A stretch of 64,000 nucleotides of DNA from Pratylenchus scribneri (taxonomy: Eukaryota; Nematoda; Chromadorea; Rhabditida; Pratylenchidae). Positions within the stretch are counted from its first letter, which is position 1. Each line of letters begins with the position of its first letter. Both the position numbers and the translations under genes were made by a program. Where the stretch lies: positions 1,488,001 to 1,552,000 of the forward strand of contig JAQSEB010000012.1 in assembly GCA_030063045.1 (NCBI GenBank). Reading direction: 5' to 3'. Shown here piece after piece: positions 1 to 10,534 of the stretch. Below the pieces are notes generated by a model. It saw only the letters and a list, made by a program, of their open reading frames with translations. It was not told where the DNA came from and made no database searches.

Positions 1-597
1 AATTAATAATAAAATTTATTTTGATTAAATTTGAATTTTTTCCCCACTTTTTCTGACATAAATTAATTTTATCCTATTAATAAATTTCTATTTTTAATTA
101 TTAGAGGTTTACAAATTAGATTTAAACAAATTTTTGATTTTTTGAATAAATTTTATTTTTTAGATCATTTTCGATTCATTCCGCTTTCTGACTTTATTTA
201 TTCATTTAGTAAGAATTTTATTTTTTTATTAGATTTTAGTTTCAAATTATTTATGGGTTTAAAAGAAAATTCTTAAATTGATTTTTGTTCTCGAAAGATT
301 GAGATTTTTTCTGAATTAAATTTCTTCTTTTAAAATTGTATCAATAAATATTCAAACATTTTTAAATTAATTTTTGCTCTTCAACAAAAATTTTGAGATT
401 TTTATAAAATTAAATTTTTGTTTTAAATCATTTTTAATTTCTTATTCGTCTGCCTTTGGCACTTCCTTTTTATTATTAAATCCAATTATTTTATTTCATT
501 TTATTTCTTTTCATCCTCAAATATTTTATGAGTTTTAAAAATGTTATTAATGAAAATTAAAAAATTCAACAATTCTTCGCTATTTCCCTCAACTCAC
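1..597. other. AT-rich stretch, no exon seen
   Basis: Very AT-rich sequence downstream of the last visible exon of the MRP5-like gene, which is read on the minus strand. Conserved MRP blocks expected after the Walker A motif (Q-loop, ABC signature, Walker B) are not visible, so this is probably one long intron that continues left of the window. Confidence 0.5.
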
Positions 598-3500
598 ATG
601 CCCAGTTATGGCATTTAACATTGCACTCTTTCCGCAACCAATTACACCGCAAATGCCGACTAATTCGCCCTGCAATAATATAAAAGGTATATTCAAAATT
701 TCATATAGAGATTGAATTCAATATTAATTCATAATATTTTTATTTAAAATTTATTTCATAAAATTGTTCCAAATTTTGTCCGACAACCTTTTCAACGCTC
801 AAATTCACATCACGAAGGGTGAATTCCTCCCCGGATGTTTTATCATTTGGCCCATCATTTGCATTTTCGCCCTCATCAATGTGATTATTTAAAGCGATGT
901 GCTCTTCTGTTACTGTTTTGGATGCCAAAAATTTGCCATTTCCTTGAAAAATTTTATTTATAAAATTATTTTTTAATTTATATTAAATTTTTTAAAATAA
1001 TTATTTTGTAATGTTTGAAAAAATACAATTTAAATAAACTATTAAATTCAAATGTTATATTAAATCATAGATTATTAAATTTTATAGGTTGCAAAATTTT
1101 TTAAAATTTTTATTACTTGTAGCACCATTCTCTGCCTTCTTTTTCTCAACATTTTTGGTTGGTTTTTTCATTGAATCTGTTGTCGCCGTATCCCATGTGA
1201 ATGTGCAATTCTGCATTTGAATGGCCAAATTGCTGGTTTTTGGCACACAATATTCAGTCTCATATTGCTCAAATTGAAGGAGTGTACTAATCTAAAGAAA
1301 GAAAATATTGATAAATTTATTTTCCCGTTAGAAAGATTTTTAAAATTATTGAATAAAAAATAATTTTTAAAGGACAAAAAGGAGCCCATAAATATTTTTA
1401 TTTTAATCACAAAATGTATCGAATAATTTAATTTTGGCAAATCATTTTTTGGAGGATAAAGTCGTTAGATTTTATCTTTAATAATAAATGTGGCATGAGT
1501 TAAATTTAAAATTAAATAAAAATTTTCTACTCACCTTTCGAAGTGATTGAACCGCTTCAGAAAGATATCGCATTCCATAAGGGATCATGCGAACACCGAA
1601 AAGCATCACAAAAAATACGGTGATTGCGCTGAATGCCTAAAATTAATACATAAAGTTAAAATTTTAATTAATTTTTTCATATTTATCAAATAATTTATTA
1701 GAATTTTTTTTGAAATTTTTTCTATTCATTATAAAATAATTTACAAATTATATTCTAAAATTTTTGAAATTTTTTCTATTTATAAATTTATTTATTAAAT
1801 CTTTAATTAAATTTTTCTTCATCTCGTTGCTTACATCGCTGGCTTTTAAATCGTTTCCGGAGAGGACAATGGCCAAAACCATGCAAATTGTTGCAACCGA
1901 AGGAACAATTGCGCCGAATGCGATCATCAAACTTTGGGTGTAGCCCGCAATGCGCAAATAGCGTTTTTCATTGTTGCGAACATCTATAAAAAAAATAGAA
2001 TTATTGGAACAATTTTTATTTTTTTCAATTTTCTGGATTCAATTTTTTATCTTTTAACCGGTAGATAAATTTGTGCACACTTAATTATTAATTTGATTAG
2101 ATTTCAAAGTGATTATTTTTTACATTTTAGTAATTTTATTGCCATTTTATAGCTAAAAGATTAGAATCAGTTGATTTTAGGAAGAATAAGGGAATTTAAA
2201 GTAAATTCCAAAAAAAAATTAATTTAGAAAATTTTTGTATGGGAAGTAAAATATACCGCAAACTTTTTTGTAGAAAAGTTTTTCCCATGCATTCAATTTA
2301 ATGCATTTGATGCATCGAATAATTTCTCCAATTAGGGCCATTCTCTTCTCTGTTTGTGCAATTGTTAGATTTCGACATTTGACCAAAGTGATGCCAAGGA
2401 AGGCCTATAAATTGGGACATTTAAATTTACAAAAAATTTTAATTTTTAAATTAAAATAATATTTTAATTTTTTAAATATAATATTTTTAAATTTTTATTA
2501 AATTTAAAATAATAAAAAAATTGTAAAAGAATAAATTAAAAATAATTACAATTAAATTTATTTCTAATTCTTTAAATTTTCAAAAAAATTTAAGCCAATT
2601 TTATCTTCACAAAATGAAATTTTTTAAAACAAATTCCAACATAAGTAACCTGAATAAAATCAAAAAGAAGAAAAATAAAAACGGCCAACAGCGAAATTGG
2701 ACCGATCACACGGAGTAAATAAATGAGGCCACCAATCAGCACGAATGGACCAATCAAAACCAATGGGGCAAATGTGACCGCATCAAACAGACGTTGCCCA
2801 TCATTGGCAAACATGTTCACAATCTTTTTTGAAATGTTTAAAAATTTTATTGAATTTTTTTTATAATTTTTTTATATTCTTGTGTTCGATTCCCAATTCT
2901 AAAAATTATTTCTCTTATAAAATTTATTTTTTAATAATAGTTTTATTGTTTAAATAATTTATGGGATGCAGAAAAAATGCAAAATAATAATAATAAAACT
3001 ATTAAATTATTTATTTTCAAAACAAATTTTTTTATTATTTTAAATAAATTTTTTCAACTATTTTTAAAATTATTTGAACAAAAATATTTAAATTATCATT
3101 TTTAATTATTATTATTAAATATTTCAAATAAATATCGGATGAAGGAATTCGAAATAACAATAAAAATCTTTAAAAAAAATAATAAATTATTTCAAACTCA
3201 TAAAATTTTTTGAAAATAATTTTTATTTAAATTTTAATTTTATTCAATTGAATTTATAAAAAGACCACAGGAAGAATTGCGAAATTAAAAAAATTTTAAA
3301 AAGTAAAAAAAAAGATTAACCTCGGCCGACGATTTGTCGCGCATTGATTTGGCATTCAACAATGTTTTGTAGAGCAAAGCCAAGACTGCACCTCTTGTTC
3401 GAATTGCCGTCCGATAACTTATTGCCCAGGTGGCCCCATAGGCCAGAACACGCGAAATTTCGACCTGAGCGAGAATTTGAAATTTTTTGAATTAAAGATT

Positions 3501-6431
3501 AATAAAGAAAAGATTTATTGATAATTCTGTGCATTTTTTATATTAAATATTTTAATCGAAAATATTTTTAAAAATGTTAAATAAATTTATTATTAAGAAA
3601 ATTTAAATTTTTAACAACTTCAATTGTCGAAATTATTTTTTGACAAAAACTAATTTTTTTTCATCGAAAAATATTAATTTTAAATTTTTTAAAATTAAAC
3701 CCATAAAAGAATCCATTGATAAATTCTTTTTTATTGAACAAAAAATAATAGTAAAATAATAAAAAATGGCACCAAAGGAAATCAAAAAATTTTAAACCAT
3801 TAAAATTAAAAAAAATACCAAAAGAATTGCCGCTGCCAAATAGAATCCAATCCAATAATCAATTTGGAGGCCATCTGCTGCATTGGTTGACGGTGGCTTT
3901 TCCACAAAGCTAATCAGTCCACGGATAAGGCAAGTTGGGCCAATGAAGCCAAAAACAATGCAAAAGAGGAAAACAAAACAGGCCAAAGCGAGACGAAAAC
4001 GAAGGAAACGAAGAAGAGCGCGAAAGAGGGAGGGCGGCCGACCAATAGCGCGAGAAGTGTTCAATTCCTCGGCCCAAAGATGCTCCAATCTGTGAAAATA
4101 TAAGAGTTGGGATTATTTTGATGGAAATTAAAATTATTTTACTTCTCATAAAATTTTAATTGAATATTTGGAATAAAAACATTAATTTTTATTCCATTAT
4201 TAATTAAAGGGAAAGGGGAATCGCTTTTCAAAAGTAAATTTAAAAAATAAAAATATCAAATTAAAAAATTAAAAATAATTTAAATTTTTTAAAATTATAA
4301 TTTTTCTCTTTTTGCAAAATTTTAAAAAAATTTCATTAATAATTTGAATCCCATAAAGTTTTTCGCGAATTTTTGAATAAAAAGTGTTTGTTTAAATTAT
4401 TTTTAATTAATGTCATTCAAACCAAATTGCAAAATTTAATGAAAAAAATTAATTCTATATTAAAATAAAATTATTTTTTCGAATTCCAAAAGTAAATAAA
4501 AGTTAATTACAAATTTTTTAAAATTATAATTTTTCTCCCATTGCAAAATTTGAAAATAAAATTTAATTTGAATCCCATAAGATTTTTATTGAATTTTTGA
4601 ATAAAAAAATGTTTTTTTTTAATTTACTTTAATGTCCTCAACCAAAATGAAAATATAAAATTTATGAAAAAATTTTAATTCTATATTAAAATAAAAATTA
4701 ATTTTTAGTAAAGGGGGGGGACATCTCATATTAAAAGATTATGAAAGGAAAATAAATCTTTTTGAATAACTATTTCAATTACCCCTTACAAAAATGTTTA
4801 AAAAATTCAAAATAAAAATTTTAAATACATTTTCTAAAAAGTAAATGGCCAAAATAAAAACGTAAAGTTAACCAAAAATGACAAAAATTGGATAATTAAA
4901 TCAGAAGAACTCAATAAAAACTCCCAGAAACCTTTTCAAGTTGACATTGGCTGAGTCAAAAATGCTGCATGTCCATTGGGCGGTGTTTGCCGGATCCGCA
5001 ACGAAAAATTGACCACCTCCATATTTTTGACGGCTACATTTATAGGCTCGCCACATCCATGGGAATATCCAGGTGAAGGAAATGAATGATAGCCAATTCA
5101 CATCATCCACCGTAGCGCTAACCGATTTTGTTGTGACAGTGACACCATCCGCCAATGGAGAAGGCGATTTTTGTTGCGATTGGGTGCGAAGGCTGCTGAT
5201 TAGCGGGAATAAATATAATAATTTTTATGTAATTTTAAAATTTTTATAATTTTTTTTTCATAATTGTCATTTTGGTACAATAATTTGAAAAATTTCTTTC
5301 TTTTTGAATTTTTATTTCGAACAAAATTAAATTTAAGAAATTGTCTTTGAATATTGGGGATTTGTCCCGTATTTTATGGTCAAATATCTAATGTTAATTA
5401 TTATATATTAGTAAATCGTTTAGGCATTAAAATTGAAAAAAGTGCATTACAAATTTAATTAGTGATTACATAATGACGAATTTTTAGGGCCAAAAAGCTT
5501 GTCAACATTTTACAATTATAAGGTACACACAAATGGATCCATCCGATGGGTCGGATTCAATAGGAGTAGGAATTTTGAGTACATTCAAAAAAATTTTTCT
5601 ACTTGACCAAAAATAATAATTTTTTAACCAAAAGATAGAGGATACTTTTCTGCATCGGATAACATCGTTTAAAAAATTTCTGAAGACAAGAAAAAATTTT
5701 ATAAGCCTGATTCCAATGATTCAAAATTTTTTGAATTTTATGGGATTTGGCGTCGGATTCAGCCTTATAAAATTTTTTCTAATCGTTTGAAAATTTTCAA
5801 ATTTATCTTTTCCGATGCAGAAAAGTGTCCTCTATTCTTTGGTATAAAATTTATTATTTTTGCTAGAAATTTTTTATTATTTTTGGTCAAGTAGAAAATT
5901 TTTTTTGAATGTAATCAAAATTCCTACTTCGACTCCGACGTCGGATCCGTTTGTGTGAACATAGCTTTAGAAGCATGAATTTAAGAATTCATTGTTTTCC
6001 TAAAAAACTATGCAAATACCAAAAAATTATTTACTATTTTCTGAACGAAATTTTTAGCAATAATAAATTCATATTTAATTTAATTTAATTAATCTCCTCG
6101 AATAATTTTTTCTAATTCTGGATCTCAAAATTATCAGCCAAAATTTTCCAATTTACAATAAATTTAATTCAAACTCAAACTTGGCTTTTTCTTCTGCTAT
6201 TTGTCCATCATCATTTTTTATGATGAATGCTTCCTCCTCTTCGGCACAATCATTTGCGCCATTCAAAGATTTAAATATAACTTTTTGGTGATGGAATTTT
6301 ATTGGTTTTTTGGTTGTTTCCAATGTTGCCTTTTGCTCCTCTATTGAATTATTCGGTTTTTCCTGTTGTTCACCAATTTTTTCTATGCTATTTTGTTGTG
6401 ATTTTTCGTTGTCATTTTCATTGGAATCCAT
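598..6431 (-). CDS. mrp-5-like: ABCC/MRP5-like multidrug-resistance-associated ABC transporter, 5' part
   Basis: Full-type ABC exporter of the ABCC5/MRP5 group; C. elegans MRP-5 exports heme. Eleven exons in phase: 6431-6157, 5195-4932, 4089-3819, 3464-3321, 2823-2650, 2404-2257, 1983-1835, 1636-1535, 1291-1117, 942-788 and 669-598, giving 643 residues. The order matches MRP5: a charged N-terminus, NWLSFISFTWIF, RLEHLWAEELN, a first membrane domain with the NMFANDGQRLFDA block, a linker ending CTFTWD, an insert rich in charged residues, then GELVGICGVIGCGKSAML, the Walker A of the first nucleotide-binding domain. The rest of that domain, the second membrane domain and the second nucleotide-binding domain lie outside the window. 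Exon 1 (acidic, Q/E-rich) is accepted because its phase-2 donor fits exon 2. Intron 1 carries a palindromic element (5527-5958). Heme transport is inferred from the subfamily. Confidence 0.9.
5527..5958. repeat. Palindromic element, family I (copy 1)
   Basis: Imperfect inverted repeat. It opens with ACACAAATGGATCC and closes with GGATCCGTTTGTGT, and the arms share AAAGATAGAGGATACTTTTC and its complement. It lies in intron 1 of the MRP5-like gene. A second copy is at about 22492-22885. Confidence 0.75.
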
Positions 6432-7960
6432 AATTTTAATTATGGATATGACTTTTAATTTTTAAATGATCTAAAAATTATTAAAAAATAAAAAAAAAAT
6501 TAGTAAATTTTAAGATAGGGGTTACCGAATAAAATTAATTATTTTTTTATTCTAAGGAATAAAGAACATTTTTTTGCGAATATCTATTTAAAATTTAAAT
6601 TAAATGAATTTCCTATCATTTTTGGTTCAACTTCTTAATAAAAGGGGAACCGGAACAAAAATGAAAGGAATCTCACAGAAGTGTCCTTGAAAAATTCAAT
6701 CCATATTCCATACTTTTAGTTTATCGACGAATTTGATAAAAATGATAATAAATAATTAATTAGAAATATTTTTTTCATAAATTTTTGATTTAGCTTTGTT
6801 TCAATTTTAATTACAAAAAAACGCAAAAATTAGGAATGTGGTCAAAGGAAAAAAAAAGTTTAAAACGAAGAAACTTTTTTGGTCACCTACGATAAAAAAA
6901 AAACAAAAATTGAAAAGAGGAATAAGCTATTTTTAAGCTTTTATTTTTAGTCGAATTTGTCAATGAAGCTGCCTGAGTGGCTATTAAATTGATAAACAAA
7001 TGATTAATTCTCGACGATGAGCTCAACAAAAAAGTTGGATTTTGCCTACACTTTTTGGTGGCCAAATGTTTTGTTGATGGCTTGGCTTTTTACGAATGGA
7101 TAGAGAATATATGCGGGCTAATGATGAGGAGAGGCAGGGAAACAGGGAAAGTAAAGAATTCGGCCATTTTGAATGGGAAATTCGGTGAGGAAGGAGGATA
7201 TTTGGTCACAACTTTGCAAAAGTTTGGTTTAAAAAATGTGAAAATGACATAAAATTGGGTTTTAAAGAAGCCGAATTTTTAGCTTCTTTTTTAAAACAAA
7301 TTTAAATTAGATTTCATAGCAAATAAATTTTAATAAATTGTCAAATTTTTGCAATAAAAATAATGGACTGTGGAAGTTGTGAATATTCAGATTTTGCTTT
7401 TAAAATAATTTTTTATAAATAAATTAATTTTGGCCAACAGATGATCCCAAAAATTATAAATTCTTTTGCATTAAGCCAAAAACATAATGAATGAGAAAAA
7501 AAAAGGCCTTAAAATATTTAGGTTAAATGATTGCCATCAAATAAGTAAAATTGCCAATCAAACCCTTCCTCTATCTTCCACCGTTCAATTCCATTTTCGA
7601 AAATGAACTGATAAAAAAAAGGAAATATAAAAAATTGGGCGACATGTTCTTTCGCTTTCCCCTACGGACCTATAATTCTTCCCCATTTTGGCCAAAAAAG
7701 TGTCGCGAGAATGATGCACAGAGCACAAAGAAAATTGCAAATTATTAATGCGATGTGGAAAAGAGTCGGGGAAAAATTGAGATAGGCAAACAAAACAACG
7801 GACATAGAGACTATGTTCCCTCGTCCAAAAAATAATCAATCCCCAAAAATTGCACCATCCTTTCCCATCATTGCCTATCATGTCTCGACACGGAATGTTC
7901 TATGTGTTGGGTCACTTTCCATTTCCATCATATGATGTAATTTTTGGGCCAAAATATATT
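6432..7960. other. Intergenic region, nothing recognisable
   Basis: Upstream of the MRP5-like gene. It has short open frames on both strands at 7055-7250 and 7551-7880, but no conserved motif, no convincing splice sites and no paired repeat. It may hold the promoter of the minus-strand transporter. Confidence 0.4.
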
Positions 7961-7963
7961 GAT

Positions 7964-8278
7964 TACCCTGGAATCACAATGTGCGGGAAAACGCGGCGAT
8001 TTTTGTTACCTTCTATTGCCATTCTCTCCAAAGTTATGTACTGATTATGTATCTATCGCAGCGGGTTCCATAAAAACGCAGTGTTTTGTAGAGAAAAAGA
8101 GCAGTTCTAACGGGGAAGTAGAAGGGGGAGTAGAACTGCTCTTTTTCTCTATAAAACACTGCGTTTTTATGGAACCCGCTGCGATAGATACATAATCAGT
8201 ACATAACATTGGAGAGAATGGCGATAGAAGGTAACAAAAATCGCCGCGTTTTCCCGCTCCATTGTGATTCCAGGGTTA
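7964..8278. repeat. Near-perfect 315-bp palindrome (MITE-like)
   Basis: Arms of roughly 145 bp are almost identical. The left end TACCCTGGAATCACAATG mirrors the right end CATTGTGATTCCAGGGTTA, with a short central spacer near 8115. Flanking TA on both sides fits a TA-target element. No coding capacity is evident. Confidence 0.8.
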
Positions 8279-8337
8279 TAGATTATAGTGAGGAAGAACT
8301 TTCGGAAAAGGGGGAATGTCCACAATTTACCAATAAT

Positions 8338-8460
8338 TTAATAAAAAATCAGAACCCATAAAATTTTCATTTTCTTAAATTTTTTATTCATTAATTTTTT
8401 GAGGTCTATTTTAAAAATTGTTCGAGTATAGGGCAAACAAAAATTCTTTAATAATATATA
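8338..8460. repeat. Left half of a direct duplication (copy A)
   Basis: Matches 9290-9410, sharing ATCAGAACCCATA, TTTTTTATTCA and TTTTTTGAGGT in the same order. The rest of copy A resumes at about 9126 (GTTGGCCAATTTCG), so about 665 bp were inserted into this copy. Confidence 0.65.
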
Positions 8461-8810
8461 TAAAAAATTTGAAATTCGTAAAATTTTTTCAAGATGGAGA
8501 CTCCTACCGGACCGATTTTCGAGATCTTTTTTTTAAAAGTTTCCCATATGTCTGCAACCAAATGGAAAAATCCTCTTTTTTCGAATTAGCTCCCCGGTTT
8601 CGAGATATAAGCCATAAACCGGTTTAAAAAAGCGAACTTTTGCGGTTTGCTCAGGTAAAACTTTTTTCCTTTTGATTTTTGGGTTTTGGGCCCGGAGAAA
8701 GGGCACTCCGCAAGAGTGTCAGCTTTCGAATGATATATGATTTATGGGGTCTAAACTCAAAACCCTTGGCCCTACACGCTGCAGAAATTGGCCAACTCGG
8801 CATTTTTTTC

Positions 8811-8880
8811 CCTCTGTGGCCGGATGGTTAAGATGGAGGGAGTTCGCAGAGGCCGCGGGCTCGAATCCCATCATGGGCAG
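8811..8880 (+). ncRNA. tRNA-like segment with A-box and B-box matches
   Basis: TGGCCGGATGGTTA (8817-8830) resembles a pol III A box and GGCTCGAATCC (8858-8868) a B box, spaced as in tRNA genes. The acceptor and T stems pair poorly, so I do not call a functional tRNA. A tRNA-derived SINE head or tRNA pseudogene fits better. Confidence 0.45.
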
Positions 8881-9099
8881 ATAATTTTTTTAGAGGTTTT
8901 CGATGATGGGGTTTAGGAATTTGAGGTTTAATTGAGAATTAAACCGGTTTAAAATTTTAAACCGGTTGTGCGCGAGTAGAATTTTGATTAGAAAAATGCA
9001 GAATGGATTCTAATATGAAATATAACCCTTCTAGAAACCGTTTAAAGCGCGATAGCGCTTTCTTTCTACCGTTCCACGTATTCCTTCCGTCACCACCTT

Positions 9100-9129
9100 A
9101 AGAACCAGCGGGCTCGCCCGCTGGTTCTT
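9100..9129. other. Perfect 14-bp stem-loop
   Basis: AAGAACCAGCGGGC at 9100-9113 and GCCCGCTGGTTCTT at 9116-9129 are exact complements around a 2-base loop. It is unusually GC-rich for the region and sits at the end of the inserted segment. Confidence 0.8.
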
Positions 9130-9289
9130 TCTTAAAAATAAAAAAGAAATTAAATTTAAAAAATTGTTGGCCAATTTCGGAAATTATAGTGAGTCGACAC
9201 TCGACAATACCCCAACCCCACTGGAAAAATAATCATATTAAAAATTTTTCCTTAAAATTCTTTTAAATGGGCCTCAAATACCAATATTT

Positions 9290-9490
9290 AAAAAAAATCA
9301 GAACCCATACAATTTTTTATTTTATTAAATTTTTTATTCAATAATTTTTTGAGGTATATTTTAATTTTAAGTATTGCTTGGGAGAATGGACAAAAAAATT
9401 CTTAATAAAAAAAATAAAAATTGTGTTGGCCAATTTCGAAAATTATAATGGGTTGACCACAGATAAGTATCCCAACTGGAAAAATAACAA
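9290..9490. repeat. Copy B of the direct duplication
   Basis: Uninterrupted version of the sequence split between 8338-8460 and 9126-9230. Confidence 0.65.
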
Positions 9491-9612
9491 ATTTTAAAAT
9501 TTTTTTATTCAATTTAGAAAAATAAAATTAAAATATTGTTTTTAGAAATATTTCCAGAAATTATAAATTGTAAATTTTTAAATTTTAAATAATAAAATTG
9601 TCTGATAAAATT

Positions 9613-10382
9613 ATGGAATTGCGCAGCGAAACCAATGATTATGAAGAGAAAAAAGTCGAGTTGAAAGAAGAAAATAAACAATTAGAAGAAGAAAATGAAG
9701 CATCAATAACGAGGAATTCACAGGTTTTTTACTTAAATCTTTTTGTAAAATAAATTTTTTAAAGAAAGAATTGGCCGATTCAACTATTGCTGCGATTTCA
9801 ACTTCGCAATCTGCTGATATGTCTAATGATCTGGAATTGGAAGAAACGGAACAGTAAATATCTCTAAACTAAATATTAAAATTCCTAAAAATAATATTTC
9901 TTTAGATATGTTCCAAATTGGTTGATTGAAGTTTTAGCATTCATTTATCGTAAAGAAATGGCCAATTCTTCATTGAGCTTCTCAAACAAAATATTCCATC
10001 TACTTTGTTGGCCAAAACTTCATCAAAAAGTGAAGCCGCATAAAATTCCAAATCTTTGGTGTACAGCTATTTGTGATAATGTGGACAATTTTTCTTTTTT
10101 ATTTATTTTCCCATCAACGTATAAGCCTTCCATAAAAGTGATATAGAAGAATTTTTTACACTGGAAAATTCACAAACCAATGAAATTTTGACTTACTATC
10201 GCAGTGAGGACCAGCAGCAGGATAGGAATTGGAATTTGTATTATTTGGCACGATACCCAAAAGAAGAAAAACACTGGAAGGAAGATGGACAGAATAAAAT
10301 TGAAAAAGCTCAATTATCGGATTTTGAGATAATCATAGAGCATAGACGTATAAAAAATATTTTTTTGAATTTGTTTCGATAA
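9613..10382 (+). pseudogene. Shortened, frameshifted F-box-family gene
   Basis: Exons 9613-9723, 9765-9853 and 9906 onward join in phase. The protein starts with a charged coiled-coil-like segment (EEKKVELKEENKQLEEE), then an F-box-like stretch (VPNWLIEVLAFIYRKEMA). The frame stops at TAG (10144-10146), but the next frame continues at once with SDIEEFF...NWNLYYLARYPKEEKHWKED and ends at 10382. A missing base in the A-run near 10137 would explain the shift. The C-terminal block resembles, from memory, a large F-box family of cyst and root-knot nematodes whose members carry a WLLVRCP-like motif, but the long middle region usual in that family is absent. So it is either a decayed short copy or has an assembly error. 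F-box proteins pair with SKP1-like proteins such as the one at 50.6 kb. Confidence 0.55.
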
Positions 10383-10534
10383 TGGATAAATATTGTTGAA
10401 ATTATTTTACGCAAATTTTTATCGTATTTTAATCGAAATATTTTCATTGATCTTTCATTATTTTTGCTAATTTATTTGTAACATATAAATTTATTGAGAA
10501 ATTATAATAAAAAAATTTCTGTTCTGGAATCTGG

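Larger units (their letters stand above)
8461..9129. mobile_element. Insertion of about 665 bp with tRNA-like promoter boxes and terminal hairpin
   Basis: Interrupts copy A of the direct duplication. It contains a tRNA-like segment (8811-8880) and ends in a perfect stem-loop (9100-9129). It could be a SINE-type or other pol III-transcribed element. Exact ends are uncertain. Confidence 0.5.

Noticed and set aside
3883..4095. Plus-strand basic open frame (RRKRRKRRRARKREGG)
   Set aside because: Antisense shadow of MRP5-like exon 3; the sense strand has the conserved membrane-domain sequence and correct splice sites.
7551..8195. Overlapping open frames on both strands
   Set aside because: Part lies in the palindrome at 7964-8278, where both arms give mirrored frames; the rest shows no conserved feature.
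8811..8880. Functional tRNA gene
   Set aside because: A and B boxes are present, but the acceptor and T stems do not pair well and no clear anticodon arm forms.
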